NCBI GenBank assembly: GCA_963790585.1
Contig: CAWBOY010000004.1
Coordinates: 372,001-436,000 of the forward strand
Source of the DNA: CAWBOY01 sp963790585
GTDB lineage: Bacteria > Planctomycetota > Planctomycetia > Gemmatales > Gemmataceae
DNA length: 64,000 nt
Direction: 5' to 3'
The translations under genes were made by a program, and so were the position numbers. The first letter of the stretch is position 1, and every line of letters starts with the position of its first letter. Of this stretch, positions 17,363 to 26,688 are shown in pieces. The notes under the pieces are model-generated. The model was given only the letters and a program-made list of their open reading frames with translations, was not told the origin of the DNA and ran no database searches.

Positions 17363-17610
17363 ATGAAGATCCGTAAGCTTTGTCTGGTCGCGGCGCTTAC
17401 AGCTGCTGTCTTCACCAACATCGGCTGTTGCTTCAATCGGTGCCATTGCCATCGGCCTTTTCTGGCGCGGCGCGCAGCGTAGGTTGCGCTGGCGAGAGCT
17501 GTGCCTACACGCCAGAGCCGTCGTGCAACTGCGCGGCTTCCGTGCCTGCTGGTCACTTTGTGCCAACACCTATGCCGGGACCTGGTCCGATCATCATGTC
17601 AGGACATTAA
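17363..17610 (+). CDS. small cysteine-rich lipoprotein (one frameshift)
   Basis: The ATG at 17363 follows GAGAGGAG and starts MKIRKLCLVAALTAAVFTNI then GCC, a signal peptide with a lipobox-like Cys. In frame it stops after 39 residues. The next frame continues in keeping: SGAARSVGCAGESCAYTPEP then SCNCAASVPAGHFVPTPM, ending at 17610. One extra C in CGGCCTTTT (17456) joins the halves into about 82 residues with eight or more cysteines, like the lipoprotein at 16551. The lesion matches the run-contraction pattern elsewhere. Confidence 0.5.
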
Positions 17611-17667
17611 TCGTTAAAAACGTGCGGGTTGAGACGGCGCGCGAGTGAGGGGTGATCATAAATTCCT

Positions 17668-17797
17668 AGTGCGCCGTCCAGACTAAATTTGCGGGTGGCA
17701 CAGACATTCCTGTCTGTGCGGGAACCGACGATCGGGCCTTTTGCTGCACAGACAGAAATGTCTGTGCCACCCGTAAATTTAGTCTGGACGGCGCACT
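17668..17797. repeat. large two-module palindrome
   Basis: Arms of about 52 bases, nearly perfect. The outer module is AGTGCGCCGTCCAGACTAAA; the inner module GGGTGGCACAGACATTCCTG/TCTGTGC is itself palindromic (CACAGACA..TGTCTGTG). The central loop is about 26 bases. No T-run. Confidence 0.85.
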
Positions 17798-17817
17798 AAC
17801 TCGCGCGTCGGACTACC

Positions 17818-18405
17818 TCAAAACGGCGTTGTCGCCTCACCCGTGCCTTCGGGGCGTGTATTCATCGGGAACAGGCGACAACCCACAAGACGCCAACCAT
17901 GAGCCGAGTCATGGTCAAATTCCGCAGCGCAGTTGAACCATGCACCTCCCAAGGCGTTATCCACAGCTCCGGTCGGCTTGAATTGAAAGATGATTTCAGC
18001 GCGACCGGACGCGCGATCCGGGGGCGTCCGGAAATGGAAATCCCAGACCGCGATGTTGCTGACCATTTCCGATGCCCGCGTCGCGCGCGTGAATTCGCGC
18101 AGCGCTTGCTTGTTCTTGCCGTGCGGACTGCGAAAATTGTCTGAAATATGGGCGAAAGTCGCGTCCAGATCCCTTCGACCAATCCCGTCCGCCATCTCTT
18201 TGACTTTCCGCACGATCTGCTCGCTATCGGTCTCAACGGCAATGTTGAGGAGAAAGTAGAGTGCCATTAGCGCCAAAGCGAAGGCCGCGCCGATCAGGTA
18301 AATCCGTTTGTTTTGTTGTTTCCACCAACAATACAGCAATCCGAGCGCGGTCAGGCCCAGCAAGACATAGATCGTCAAACGCCCCTCGAAAAGCCAGTCA
18401 AACAC
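17818..18405 (-). CDS. membrane protein with cytosolic or periplasmic NTF2-like domain, unknown function
   Basis: 195 residues. Two membrane helices near the N-terminus (LTIYVLLGLTALGLLYCWW and IYLIGAAFALALMALYFLLN), then a soluble domain of about 130 residues: EQIVRKVKEMADGIGRRDLD, ATFAHISDNFRSPHGKNKQA, VWDFHFRTPPDRASGRAEII, and a closing strand HGWRLVGCRLFP. The shape resembles NTF2/SnoaL-like folds, an inference from strand pattern. The start overlaps the stop of the upstream gene by eight bases. Confidence 0.65.
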   Translation of the reverse strand: MFDWLFEGRLTIYVLLGLTALGLLYCWWKQQNKRIYLIGAAFALALMALYFLLNIAVETDSEQIVRKVKEMADGIGRRDLDATFAHISDNFRSPHGKNKQALREFTRATRASEMVSNIAVWDFHFRTPPDRASGRAEIIFQFKPTGAVDNALGGAWFNCAAEFDHDSAHGWRLVGCRLFPMNTRPEGTGEATTPF

Positions 18406-18676
18406 GTTGGGATTTCTCCGCGATTTTGGAGGGGGAGTTGAAGTTCTGGGGCTGGAAGCATACCAACGCGGTCACGAACAAGCCGAGGGCGCTGGCCAGG
18501 CAGGTTCGACGAACGGTGATGTCATAGGCGAAAAGCGACAGGAGGTCGCTCTTACCACGGACCTGATCGGGCGTTTGCAGGTAGGGCGCAATCAAAACCA
18601 GCATGACGAGGGCGAGCGCTATCGCGGCCGAGAGCCAAAATAACAACAGCGGCAGCCACGGGCGTTGTTCGGCCAT
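18398..18676 (-). CDS. small membrane protein, unknown function
   Basis: 92 residues from the ATG at 18676 (GAGGGCTC upstream); a longer reading enters the repeat block and is rejected. Two membrane helices: LPLLLFWLSAAIALALVMLV and TCLASALGLFVTALVCF. The stop overlaps the start of the next gene, so the two are probably co-translated and may form a membrane complex. No family recognised. Confidence 0.6.
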   Translation of the reverse strand: MAEQRPWLPLLLFWLSAAIALALVMLVLIAPYLQTPDQVRGKSDLLSLFAYDITVRRTCLASALGLFVTALVCFQPQNFNSPSKIAEKSQRV

Positions 18677-18707
18677 GGGAGAGCCCTCGAGTTTAGCCCA
18701 ACAATTG

Positions 18708-18920
18708 TTTAGCCGCGAGCCGGTAGGCGAGCGCTGTGCGATTGCGATTGCGATATCAAACAGTCGCTGTGACATGGTCTCATGACCATGTCACCCAGTC
18801 ACGTGAGACCTTCGGTCGCGCCGAGTGGAACGGTCAGAAGACCGTTCCACGGCAAGGCGAGCGCCGTGCGATAGCGCTATCTAACAGCGCTCGCCTGACG
18901 GCCCGCCGCTCAACAATTTA
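18708..18920. repeat. compound palindrome block with nested hairpins (family B)
   Basis: Outer family-B sequence (TTTAGCCGCGAGCCGGTAGG at 18709; GCGCTCGCCTGACGGC near 18887) encloses two perfect small hairpins: GTGACATGGT/ACCATGTCAC (18769-18794) and GTGGAACGGT/ACCGTTCCAC (18825-18850). The right half is itself a family-B hairpin (AGGCGAGCGCC...GCGCTCGCCT). Confidence 0.8.
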
Positions 18921-20224
18921 GCGCCGCGATGCCGGCCACAATGCCGATCCGTAACGTGCAGCCTCGCCGAGGTCTTCCTCAATGCGTAACAGCTGATTGT
19001 ACTTAGCAATACGATCCGTCCGGCACAGCGAGCCTGTCTTGATCTGACCCGCGTTGGTCGCCACGGCAATGTCGGCGATGGTCACGTCTTCGGTCTCGCC
19101 GCTGCGATGGCTGATGATCGTCGTGAAGCCGTTGCGCCGAGCCAGCTCGATTGCGTCGAGTGTCTCGGTCAACGTGCCGATCTGGTTCACTTTGATCAGG
19201 ATGCTGTTGCCGGCGGCCTTGGTGATCCCCTCTTGCAGCCGTTTCGTATTGGTGACGAAGAGATCGTCGCCGACCAACTGGACCTTGGCACCCAGCTCGC
19301 GCGTCAGTTTCTGCCAGCCTTCCCAGTCATCCTCGGCGAGGCCGTCTTCGAGAGATCGGATGGGCCATTTGGCGCAGAGCCCTTTCCAGAAGTCGATCAT
19401 CTCATCGGACGAGGCGATTCGGTCGGGCTGGCTCTTGAAGAAACAATAACCCGTTTTGCCCTTTTTCTTGGCCTCTTCGTATAACTCCGTGCAAGCCGGA
19501 TCCATGGCGAAGACGACCTGGTCGCCGAGCTTGTAGCCGCTCAGCTCGACGGCCTTGGCCAGCACTTCGAGCGCCTCGTCACTGCTCTTGAGATTCGGCG
19601 CGAAGCCGCCCTCATCGCCGACCGACGTGCTCAGGTGGCGGTCGTGCAGTACCTTCTTGAGATTATGGAAGATCTCAGAGCCCCAGCGCAGCGCGTCGCG
19701 GAAGGTCGGCGCGCCAGGGGCATAATCATGAATTCTTGGAAGTCGATGTTGTTGTCCGCGTGTTTGCCGCCATTGAGGACGTTCATCATCGGCACCGGCA
19801 GGTAGCGAGCGTTACTGCCGCCGAGATAACGATAAAGCGGCAGACCGGTCGAGGATGCCGCGGCATGAGCATTGGCGAGGGAAACGCCCAGGAGCGCGTT
19901 CGCACCCATCTTCGACTTGGTTTCGGTGCCATCGAGATCGATCAGCAACTGGTCGAGCGCGGCCTGCTCGAAAGCGTCGTGACCCATGATCGCTTCGGAG
20001 ATCGGGCCGTTGACGTTGGCCACCGCCTTGAGCGTCCCTTTGCCGAGATAGCGTTTTTTATCGCCGTCGCGCAGCTCGATCGCCTCGTAAGCCCCGGTGC
20101 TCGCGCCGCTGGGTACGGCCGCTCGTCCGGACGAACCGTCGGCCAGGATTACTTCGACCTCGACAGTCGGGTTACCGCGACTATCGAGGATTTCACGCCC
20201 ATGAACGCTCTCAATCGTACTCAT
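18918..20224 (-). CDS. eno: enolase (one frameshift)
   Basis: Converts 2-phosphoglycerate to phosphoenolpyruvate. N-terminal half from the ATG at 20224: MSTIESVHGREILDSRGNPT, SGASTGAYEAIELRDGDK, NVLNGGKHADNNIDFQEFMI. The frame then breaks after MIMPL near 19713; the other frame continues with GAPTFRDALRWGSEIFHNLK, SVGDEGGFAPNLKSSDEAL, FAMDPACTELYEE, EDGLAEDDWEGWQ, and ends ISHRSGETEDVTIADIAVAT and GSLCRTDRIAKYNQLLRIEE. One extra G (CTGGGCG for CTGGCG) restores 435 residues, the normal enolase length. An essential gene broken this way argues for a sequence error. Confidence 0.92.
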
Positions 20225-20360
20225 TATCGGCTACTCACTCCGAAGTCGTGGAAAAGTTTGCGGCTCACCGCCTTCACCACTCGTTGGAATACGTGAGTCT
20301 GACGTGTTATTCAAGTATGGGGGCTGGCGAGCCTCGCTCGTGGTTCGAGGGGCTCGGATC

Positions 20361-20476
20361 GAAAAGAAAAAGGAGGCTCCGGTGGGTCGTGGCAATTAAC
20401 GCTCCGAAGAAACAAGGTGTGCAAAGCAAGGGTGTATCGGAGCGATCAGGGGTGTAGAACACGATCCGGAGCCTCC
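20361..20476 (-). ncRNA. candidate structured RNA or leader upstream of enolase
   Basis: Read on the minus strand: GGAGGCTCCGG pairs perfectly with CCGGAGCCTCC about 94 bases later, with inner pairing CGTG/CACG, a second perfect stem CGCTCCGA/TCGGAGCG, and a 30-base apical loop. TTTTTCTTTTC follows the closing stem. The sequence YACACCYYTG recurs three times in single-stranded parts. It ends about 135 bases before the enolase start, on the same strand. Could be a free small RNA (6S-like in outline), an enolase leader with terminator, or one more intergenic palindrome. No known family was recognised. Confidence 0.45.
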
Positions 20477-20775
20477 CCGCGAAACGGCCGCTGAAGCGGA
20501 TTACCGTGGGGGGCCAAGGTTGGCGCGGCAAATCCTGTCGAGCATCGGCCAGCAAGGGGGAGTGTCACGGGGTAGCGAACCGAGCAGCGACGTCTTCAGT
20601 CGGCCGGGGTGTGAAGCGGTCGGCTTCAGCACCCGTACACGCAGGCAGAGGACAAAGGTGTTATCGGCCTTGCCAGCCAGCGCGCTTAATCGATCGATGA
20701 AGATTTCCCTGCCGTCGCTACGTAAAACATATGCGCCGAAGTGTTTAGGAGAGGTGCGCTTCGGGGAGATTCCTG
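20477..20775. other. intergenic region
   Basis: About 300 bases between the structured RNA candidate and the next leftward gene. I see no gene or repeat in it; it should carry the promoter for the RNA/enolase unit. Confidence 0.35.
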
Positions 20776-21321
20776 TTACTTGTCATGCTCCGAGGTCGGT
20801 TTCCACGCGGCGCTCGGCGGTTGTCGTTCCCATTCGCGGCGAACTTGATTCAAGCCATAGGCGCACAATTCAAACTCTTCGCTCAGGCGCCGCAGCACCG
20901 GAGCCTCTTCGCGGTACGAGTCCTCTTCGAATGTGCTGGCGATGTAATAGGAACGTTTGCCTTGTTCGCAGTAATCGATGAAATGGTCCTTCGACATGAA
21001 CGACCGCAGACGCCGCAGGCTTTCGGGATAGACTCCAGTCCAGAAAAGCGTGAAGTCGCCGATGTGCCGATGGACCTCGCGCCGGGTCCGGCCTTCAGCG
21101 GGCAAGGCCTCGGCTTCGATCATCATCTCGGCCACTTCTTCGAGCCGTTTGCCGGCCCCGTCACGCAGCCGATAGATGGCGTCGAAATGGACAAAGCGTG
21201 CCAGCAATTCGGAGAGGTAGTCCGTCAAGGGAGGGTCGGCGAGGCCTAGCGTCGTGTTGAAAGTTTGTTCGGTAAGTCCCGTAAAGAGCCGACGGAGAGC
21301 GTGATCAGGTTTGGGGGTCAT
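20776..21321 (-). CDS. hypothetical protein
   Basis: 181 residues from the ATG at 21321 (AAGGA upstream). Mostly helical and charged, no signal peptide: TEQTFNTTLGLADPPLTDYL, SELLARFVHFDAIYRLRDGA, REVHRHIGDFTLFWTGVYPE, HFIDYCEQGKRSYYIASTFE, FELCAYGLNQVRREWERQ. The conserved-looking HIGDFTLFWTGVYPE/CEQGKRSYYIAS pattern suggests a real family of cytosolic proteins, but I cannot assign a function. Confidence 0.65.
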   Translation of the reverse strand: MTPKPDHALRRLFTGLTEQTFNTTLGLADPPLTDYLSELLARFVHFDAIYRLRDGAGKRLEEVAEMMIEAEALPAEGRTRREVHRHIGDFTLFWTGVYPESLRRLRSFMSKDHFIDYCEQGKRSYYIASTFEEDSYREEAPVLRRLSEEFELCAYGLNQVRREWERQPPSAAWKPTSEHDK

Positions 21322-21440
21322 GACCCATCCTTTCTCACAGAAGTGACTGTGCCGCGACATCCCTGTCTCGGCCCCATCTGTTATTGTATGATGATGACTA
21401 ATCGTGTCAAACCCAAGAAAAATGCGCGAGGACGTCGTTT

Positions 21441-21529
21441 GTCTTGGCGAGCCGGGAGCGTCAGCGACCGGAGCAAGTTACGCTCGCTCAGATTTTCTCC
21501 GGTCGCTGACGCTCCCGGCTCGCCAAGAC
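21441..21529. repeat. family-C palindrome
   Basis: Perfect 33-base arms (GTCTTGGCGAGCCGGGAGCG TCAGCGACCGGAG and complement) around a 23-base loop that has its own GCTCGC motif. It ends 35 bases before the start of the M14-S9 gene. A diverged relative is at 52471-52558. Confidence 0.9.
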
Positions 21530-21564
21530 GTCCGTGGTATTGTCGTTTTCTGGAGACATCATCC

Positions 21565-24500
21565 GTGAGTAAACTGTATCCGACATTGGCCCTCGTTTTC
21601 CTATCTTTTATCCTGCCAGCCGCCGCTCGGTGTGAAGCGCCGAAGACGGTTGCGGAGTCGAGCGATTATCAGGCGACCTCCACCCATGCCGACGTCATAT
21701 CGTTCTGCGATCAGTTGGCCAAGGAAGCGCCGTTGGTTCGGCTGGGCACGCTTGGCACGAGCGTCGAGGGCCGCAAGCTTCCCCTGGTAATCGTCGCTGA
21801 TCCGCCGATCGCAACCGCGGACGAGGCGGCACGTTCCAAGAAACTCGTCGTCTTCGTCATAGGCAACATTCATGCCGGCGAGGTCGATGGCAAGGAAGCG
21901 CTCTTGATGCTGGCGCGCGACATCGCGCTCGCCAAGGAAAAACCGCTACTCAAGGACCTCATCCTCGTCTTCGCGCCGATTTTTAACGCCGATGGCAACG
22001 AGAAATTCTCGAAGACGAATCGCACCACGCAAGCGGGGCCGCCCGAAGTCGGCATCCGCGCCAATGCCCAGGGCTTCGACCTCAACCGCGATTTCGTCAA
22101 GCTCGAAAGCCCTGAAGTGAAGGCGTTCGTTCGTTTCGTCGATAAATGGGATCCGGCTGTTTTCATTGATTGTCATACGACGAATGGTTCGTTTCACCGC
22201 TACACGATGACCTACGAGGGCGGCGCCGTGCCTGCGGGTGACAAAGATCTGATCACCTTCGTTCGCGAGGAGATGCTGCCCGACGTGAGCCTTCGACTGG
22301 AGAAAAACGACAAGTTCCGCTCCTATTTCTACGGCAGCTTTTCGGCCGATCGCAGTCTTTGGGAGACCGTCCCCGCGACGCCGCGCTATAGCACGCATTA
22401 CATCGGCCTGCGCAATCGCATCGGCATCCTGTCCGAGTCTTACACCTATGCACCGTTCAAGGAACGAGTGCTCGGTAGCAAGGCATTCGTGCGCAATATC
22501 CTGGAATACACGGTCGACAACAAGGACAAGATCCGCAAGCTCCTGGAGGATGCGCGGGCCAAGGCCGTCAAGGCCGGCAAGGATCTGGCGGCTGCCGACA
22601 AGATCCCGCTCCAATACAAATCGGTACCGGTCGGTCGGCCCTACGAACTCCTCGGCTACGTCGAGGCGACAAAGGACGGCAAGCGCGTCGCAACGACAGA
22701 GACCAAGTCATATCCGGTCCGCTACAACGGCGGCACCGAGACTACGCTCGCCGTGCGCCGGCCATACGCGTATTTGATTCCGCCGGCGTTCGCCAACGTC
22801 AAGGAGAACCTCCAGCGCCACGGCATCGATATGGACGAGCTGCGTGAAGACCTCGAGCTGGAGGTCGAGGCCTACAAGATCGACAAAATCACGCGCAAGC
22901 GCGCCTTCCAAAAGCATCAGCCGGTTTCGCTAACCGCGACGATGCGCAAGGAAAAGCGGAAGATCGAAGCGGGTTCGCTGCTCGTCAAGACGGCGCAGCC
23001 CCTGGGTCCGATGGCTGCCTACTTCCTTGAGCCACAATCGATGGATGGCCTGGCAACCTGGAACTTCTTCGACACCGCAATCGCCGAGGGCAAGGACTTC
23101 CCGGTCGTGCGCCTCATGGCTCAAGTACCCATGACAACGGGGAAACCGCGACCGCTCGCCGAGACGCGGGTGATGAATAAGCCGATCACTTTTGAGACTC
23201 TTTATGGAGACGAAGGCGGTGGTGGAGGCGCTGGCGGCGGCCGAGGGCGCGGCGGTCGGGGCGGACCGATCGATTTCAATGGGGCGCCGGTCATCGTCCT
23301 ATCGTGGCTCGACGACGGGGAGCACTACCTGCAGGTGCGCGAAGGCCGCGTTCACAAAGTTCATGCCCGCACCGGACGGAGTGAGCCTTATCTTGACGTG
23401 GAGAAAATCACGCAATCGCTCGCTACGATTCCCGGCGTGGAAAAAACGGCGGCCACCAATCTGGCGCGATCGCCAAACCTTCGCTTCACGCCGCAAAAGA
23501 CACAGATCGTCGTCGAGCATGAGGGCAATGTCTATCTTTGTCCGCTCGACGGCGGCAAGGCGACGCAGGTCACCGAATCCGCGGCGGGCAAGCAGATGGT
23601 GACGTTCAGTCCGGATGGCAAATCGCTCGCTTTCGTGCGGGCGAATAACTTGTTCGTAGTCGATGTGGCCACGCGAAAAGAACGGGCGCTTACGACCGAC
23701 GGCAGCGCAGTGATCTACAACGGCAAGGCCGACTGGGTCTATCTCGAAGAGGTCTTTGACCGCAAGAACCAGGGCCAATCGTTTTGGTGGAGCCCCGACT
23801 CGACCGCGCTCGCCTTCATTCGTTACGACGATACGCCTGTTCAGAAATATGAACTCGTCAACAACGTCCCGACAGTCCAAGTTATCGAGCCGACGACCTA
23901 TCCCAAGGCTGGCTCGCCGAACCCTCTCGTCAAAGTGGGCATCGTCGCGGTTGACGGCGGTTCACCGCGCTGGGTGGAGATGGCCGATTACGCCCCCAAA
24001 TCGATTCTGATCGTCCGCGCCGGCTGGTGGCCCGATAGTCAGTCGGTCTATTTCTACGTTCAAGACCGCGCCCAGACCTGGCTCGATTTCTGCACCGTCG
24101 ATCGCAATGGCGGATCTCTAAAGAAGCTATTCCGCGAGACCACGAAAGCCTGGGTCGAGGACCATGGGCCACCGCTCTTCTTGAAAGACGGCACCTTTCT
24201 CCTGACGAACGCCCACAGCGGCTATGTCCATCTCTATCATCACGACAAAGATGGCAAGGTAATCAAGGCCCTGACCAGCGGCGATTGGGAAATGACCACC
24301 GGCCCCTTCCAAAGCCATCCAGTCGAGTTAGTCGATGAGACCAACGGCTGGGTCTACTTCACGGGCAAGAAGGACAACCCGATCGGTTCCAACCTCTATC
24401 GCGTCAACCTCGACGGCAGTAAACTCGAACGCTTGACGCGAACCGAAGGCGACCATCGCGTCAAAGTGAGTCCCAAGGGGAACCTCTTCATCGATTCGTG

Positions 24501-25362
24501 GAGCAGCCACTCGTCGCCGACGAAAGTGAAGCTGTATCAAACCGACGGTGCCGCCGTGCGAACGTTGGACACGAATCCGGTCTATGGCCGCGAGGAATAT
24601 CTGGTCGGCAAGTATGAGATGGTTCATATCAAGACGCCGGACGGATTCGTGCTGGAAGGTAGTTTGCTGCTGCCGCCCAACTTCGACGCGAACAAGCGCT
24701 ATCCGGTCTGGACGCTCGTTTACGGCGGGCCCCACATGCCGCAGGTCCACGATAATTGGGGGGGCGGTCGGCTTCATGATGAGATGCTGGCTCAACGTGG
24801 CTTCGTCGTCTTTCACGTCGATCCACGCAGCGCCAGTGGCAAGGGCAACATCTCAGCCTGGGCGTGTTATAAGCAACTCGGTGTGCAGGAGGTAAAAGAT
24901 CTCGAAACGGCGGCAAAGTGGCTCGCTGAGATACCGTGGATCGACCCCGCTCGCATCGGCATCAGCGGCACGAGCTATGGCGGGTTTATGGCCGCTTACA
25001 CCTTGACCCACAGCAAGCTCTACGCCGCCGGCATCGCTGGCGCCGCCGTGACCGACTGGAAAAACTACGACACAATCTACACCGAGCGCTTCATGCTCAC
25101 GCCGCAGGAAAACCCCGCCGGGTATCGCGCCGGTTCCGTCGTCCAAGCCGCCGCCAACCTGCATGGCAAGCTGCTCATCGTGCATGGCCTGATGGACGAC
25201 AACGTTCACGCGCAGAACGCCATCCAACTGATCGGCGCACTGCAACGCGCCGACAAAGATTTCGAGACGTCGTTCTATCCCCTGGCCCGCCACGGCGGTT
25301 TCACGCCACGGCACTATCAGCGGACAACCCTCGACTTTATGACACGGGCGCTAAAACCTTGA
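21565..25362 (+). CDS. secreted M14 carboxypeptidase fused to S9B dipeptidyl-peptidase IV-like domain
   Basis: 1265 residues from the GTG at 21565 (GGAG nine bases upstream), which begins the signal peptide (SKLYPTLALVFLSFILPAAA). Residues ~40-330 are an M14 zinc carboxypeptidase: zinc ligands His103 and Glu106 in NIHAGEVDGKE, His204 in DCHTTN, catalytic Glu291 in ILSESYTY. A Gly/Arg-rich linker (GGGGGAGGGRGRGGRGG) lies near 551-567. Then comes a DPP-IV-type beta-propeller (FSPDGKSLAFVRANNLFVVD, QSFWWSPDSTALAFIRYDDT) and a C-terminal S9 catalytic domain: Ser1137 in SGTSYGGFMAA, Asp1211 in DDNVH, His1243 in ARHGG. Both catalytic sets look complete, so one chain may trim both ends of peptides outside the cytosol. 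Confidence 0.88.
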   Translation: MSKLYPTLALVFLSFILPAAARCEAPKTVAESSDYQATSTHADVISFCDQLAKEAPLVRLGTLGTSVEGRKLPLVIVADPPIATADEAARSKKLVVFVIGNIHAGEVDGKEALLMLARDIALAKEKPLLKDLILVFAPIFNADGNEKFSKTNRTTQAGPPEVGIRANAQGFDLNRDFVKLESPEVKAFVRFVDKWDPAVFIDCHTTNGSFHRYTMTYEGGAVPAGDKDLITFVREEMLPDVSLRLEKNDKFRSYFYGSFSADRSLWETVPATPRYSTHYIGLRNRIGILSESYTYAPFKERVLGSKAFVRNILEYTVDNKDKIRKLLEDARAKAVKAGKDLAAADKIPLQYKSVPVGRPYELLGYVEATKDGKRVATTETKSYPVRYNGGTETTLAVRRPYAYLIPPAFANVKENLQRHGIDMDELREDLELEVEAYKIDKITRKRAFQKHQPVSLTATMRKEKRKIEAGSLLVKTAQPLGPMAAYFLEPQSMDGLATWNFFDTAIAEGKDFPVVRLMAQVPMTTGKPRPLAETRVMNKPITFETLYGDEGGGGGAGGGRGRGGRGGPIDFNGAPVIVLSWLDDGEHYLQVREGRVHKVHARTGRSEPYLDVEKITQSLATIPGVEKTAATNLARSPNLRFTPQKTQIVVEHEGNVYLCPLDGGKATQVTESAAGKQMVTFSPDGKSLAFVRANNLFVVDVATRKERALTTDGSAVIYNGKADWVYLEEVFDRKNQGQSFWWSPDSTALAFIRYDDTPVQKYELVNNVPTVQVIEPTTYPKAGSPNPLVKVGIVAVDGGSPRWVEMADYAPKSILIVRAGWWPDSQSVYFYVQDRAQTWLDFCTVDRNGGSLKKLFRETTKAWVEDHGPPLFLKDGTFLLTNAHSGYVHLYHHDKDGKVIKALTSGDWEMTTGPFQSHPVELVDETNGWVYFTGKKDNPIGSNLYRVNLDGSKLERLTRTEGDHRVKVSPKGNLFIDSWSSHSSPTKVKLYQTDGAAVRTLDTNPVYGREEYLVGKYEMVHIKTPDGFVLEGSLLLPPNFDANKRYPVWTLVYGGPHMPQVHDNWGGGRLHDEMLAQRGFVVFHVDPRSASGKGNISAWACYKQLGVQEVKDLETAAKWLAEIPWIDPARIGISGTSYGGFMAAYTLTHSKLYAAGIAGAAVTDWKNYDTIYTERFMLTPQENPAGYRAGSVVQAAANLHGKLLIVHGLMDDNVHAQNAIQLIGALQRADKDFETSFYPLARHGGFTPRHYQRTTLDFMTRALKP

Positions 25363-25402
25363 GGCGCGAAGTAGTCTTATAGGGTCCTTGAAGAGTCGCG
25401 TT

Positions 25403-25443
25403 CTCCCTACCCAGGGTCGCGTAGCGCACCCTGGGTAGGGGAG
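25403..25443. repeat. palindrome
   Basis: CTCCCTACCCAGGGT pairs with ACCCTGGGTAGGGGAG around CGCGTAGCGC, which is itself self-complementary. It begins 40 bases after the M14-S9 stop. Confidence 0.75.
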
Positions 25444-25528
25444 GCGAGACGTTGTAGAGAGACATTCAAAGCCCTCTTCCCTGTCTTCGGGAAAAGGCTA
25501 GACAATCCAGTAGCTCAAGGATCCCCCC

Positions 25529-26628
25529 ATGAAAATCAAGCACATCCGTGCCTACCAGGTCGATCTACCCCTGCGCGAGGGTAGCTACAAATGGTCGGGC
25601 GGCAAGGAGGTCACGGTATTTGACAGCACCGTCGTCGAGGTCGAAACGGACGCGGGAATTGTCGGCTATGGGGAAGTCTGTCCGCTCGGGCCCTTCTATT
25701 TGCCGGCCTATGCCAACGGCGTCCGCGCCGGCATCAAAGAACTCGGACCCTACCTGATCGGCGAAAATCCGTTGCAATTGGAAAAACTCAATCGCCGCAT
25801 GGACGCGGCGCTCAAGGGCCATGCCTATGTGAAGTCCGCGCTCGACATGGCCTGCTGGGACATCCTCGGCAAGGCGACGAATCAGCCGGTTTGCACGTTG
25901 CTCGGCGGGCGCTACGGCGACAATATCGGTCTTTATCGTGCGATTTCGCAGGAGTCGCCCGATTTGATGGCCAGCCGCGTCGAGGGCTATCGGGCCGAGG
26001 GCTATCGCCGCTTTCAACTCAAAGTCGGCGGCGACCCGCGCGAGGACATCGACCGCATTCGCGCCGTCGCCGCCAAATTGCAACCCGGCGACCGCCTCAT
26101 CGCCGACGCGAATACCGGCTGGCTCATGCACGACGCCCTCCGCGTCGTCCGCGCCGTCCGTGATGTCGATGTGTATATCGAGCAACCTTGCCTCAGCTAC
26201 GAGGAATGCCTGACCGTCCGCCGGCACACCGACCATCCGTTCGTCCTCGACGAGGTCATCGATTCCGTCGACGTCTTGCTTCGTGGCCGCGCCGATCTGG
26301 CGATGGACGTGGTGAACATCAAAATCAGCAAGTTCGGCGGCCTCACCCGCGCCGCCAGGTACGCGACCTCTGCGTCTCGCTAGGCATCGCCATGACCCTG
26401 GAAGACAGCTGGGGCGGCGACATCGTCACGGCCGCGATCGCGCATTTGGCCCATAGCACGCCGACGCCGCTGCTCTTTACGGCTACCGATTTCAATAGTT
26501 ACGTGACCGTCAGCATCGCCGAAGGAGCGCCGCAGCGCGTCGAGGGACGAATGGCGGCGTCGACGAAGCCTGGGTTGGGAGTGGTGCCACGGATGGAGGT
26601 ATTGGGCCAACCTTTGGTCCTTATATAG
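25529..26628 (+). CDS. mandelate racemase/muconate-lactonizing-type enzyme (one frameshift)
   Basis: Enolase-superfamily enzyme. AAGGA precedes the ATG. Readable elements: 20s-loop region (YKWSGGKEVTVFDSTVVEVE), GHAYVKSALDMACWDILGKA, the Lys in FQLKVGG, metal ligands Asp in IADANTGW, Glu in YIEQPC and Asp in FVLDEV, and the second Lys in NIKISKFGG. This set resembles cis-3-hydroxy-L-proline dehydratase-like members, but subgroup is not certain. The frame breaks near 26351; the continuation RQVRDLCVSLGIAMTLEDSW is one frame over. Adding one C (GCC-CGC for GCCGC) gives 366 residues, the family size. The stop TAG lies inside a repeat. Confidence 0.8.
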
Positions 26629-26674
26629 CCCCCGGCTTGCCGGGGGGGAACCCGCAATAAATGGCGGGCTATAT
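26622..26674. repeat. family-D palindrome (TATATAGCCCCCGG)
   Basis: TATATAGC ... GCTATAT outer arms enclose two small hairpins (CCCCCGGCTTGCCGGGGG and CCCGCAATAAATGGCGGG). The TAG in the left arm is the stop codon of the preceding enzyme. Related copy at 54691. Confidence 0.8.
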
Positions 26675-26688
26675 GAATACAACCCTTC

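Noticed and set aside
20361..20476. Assignment as 6S, SRP or RNase P RNA
   Set aside because: The outline resembles 6S loosely, but no family-specific sequence (for example the SRP GGAA/AGCA loop or RNase P core) is present.
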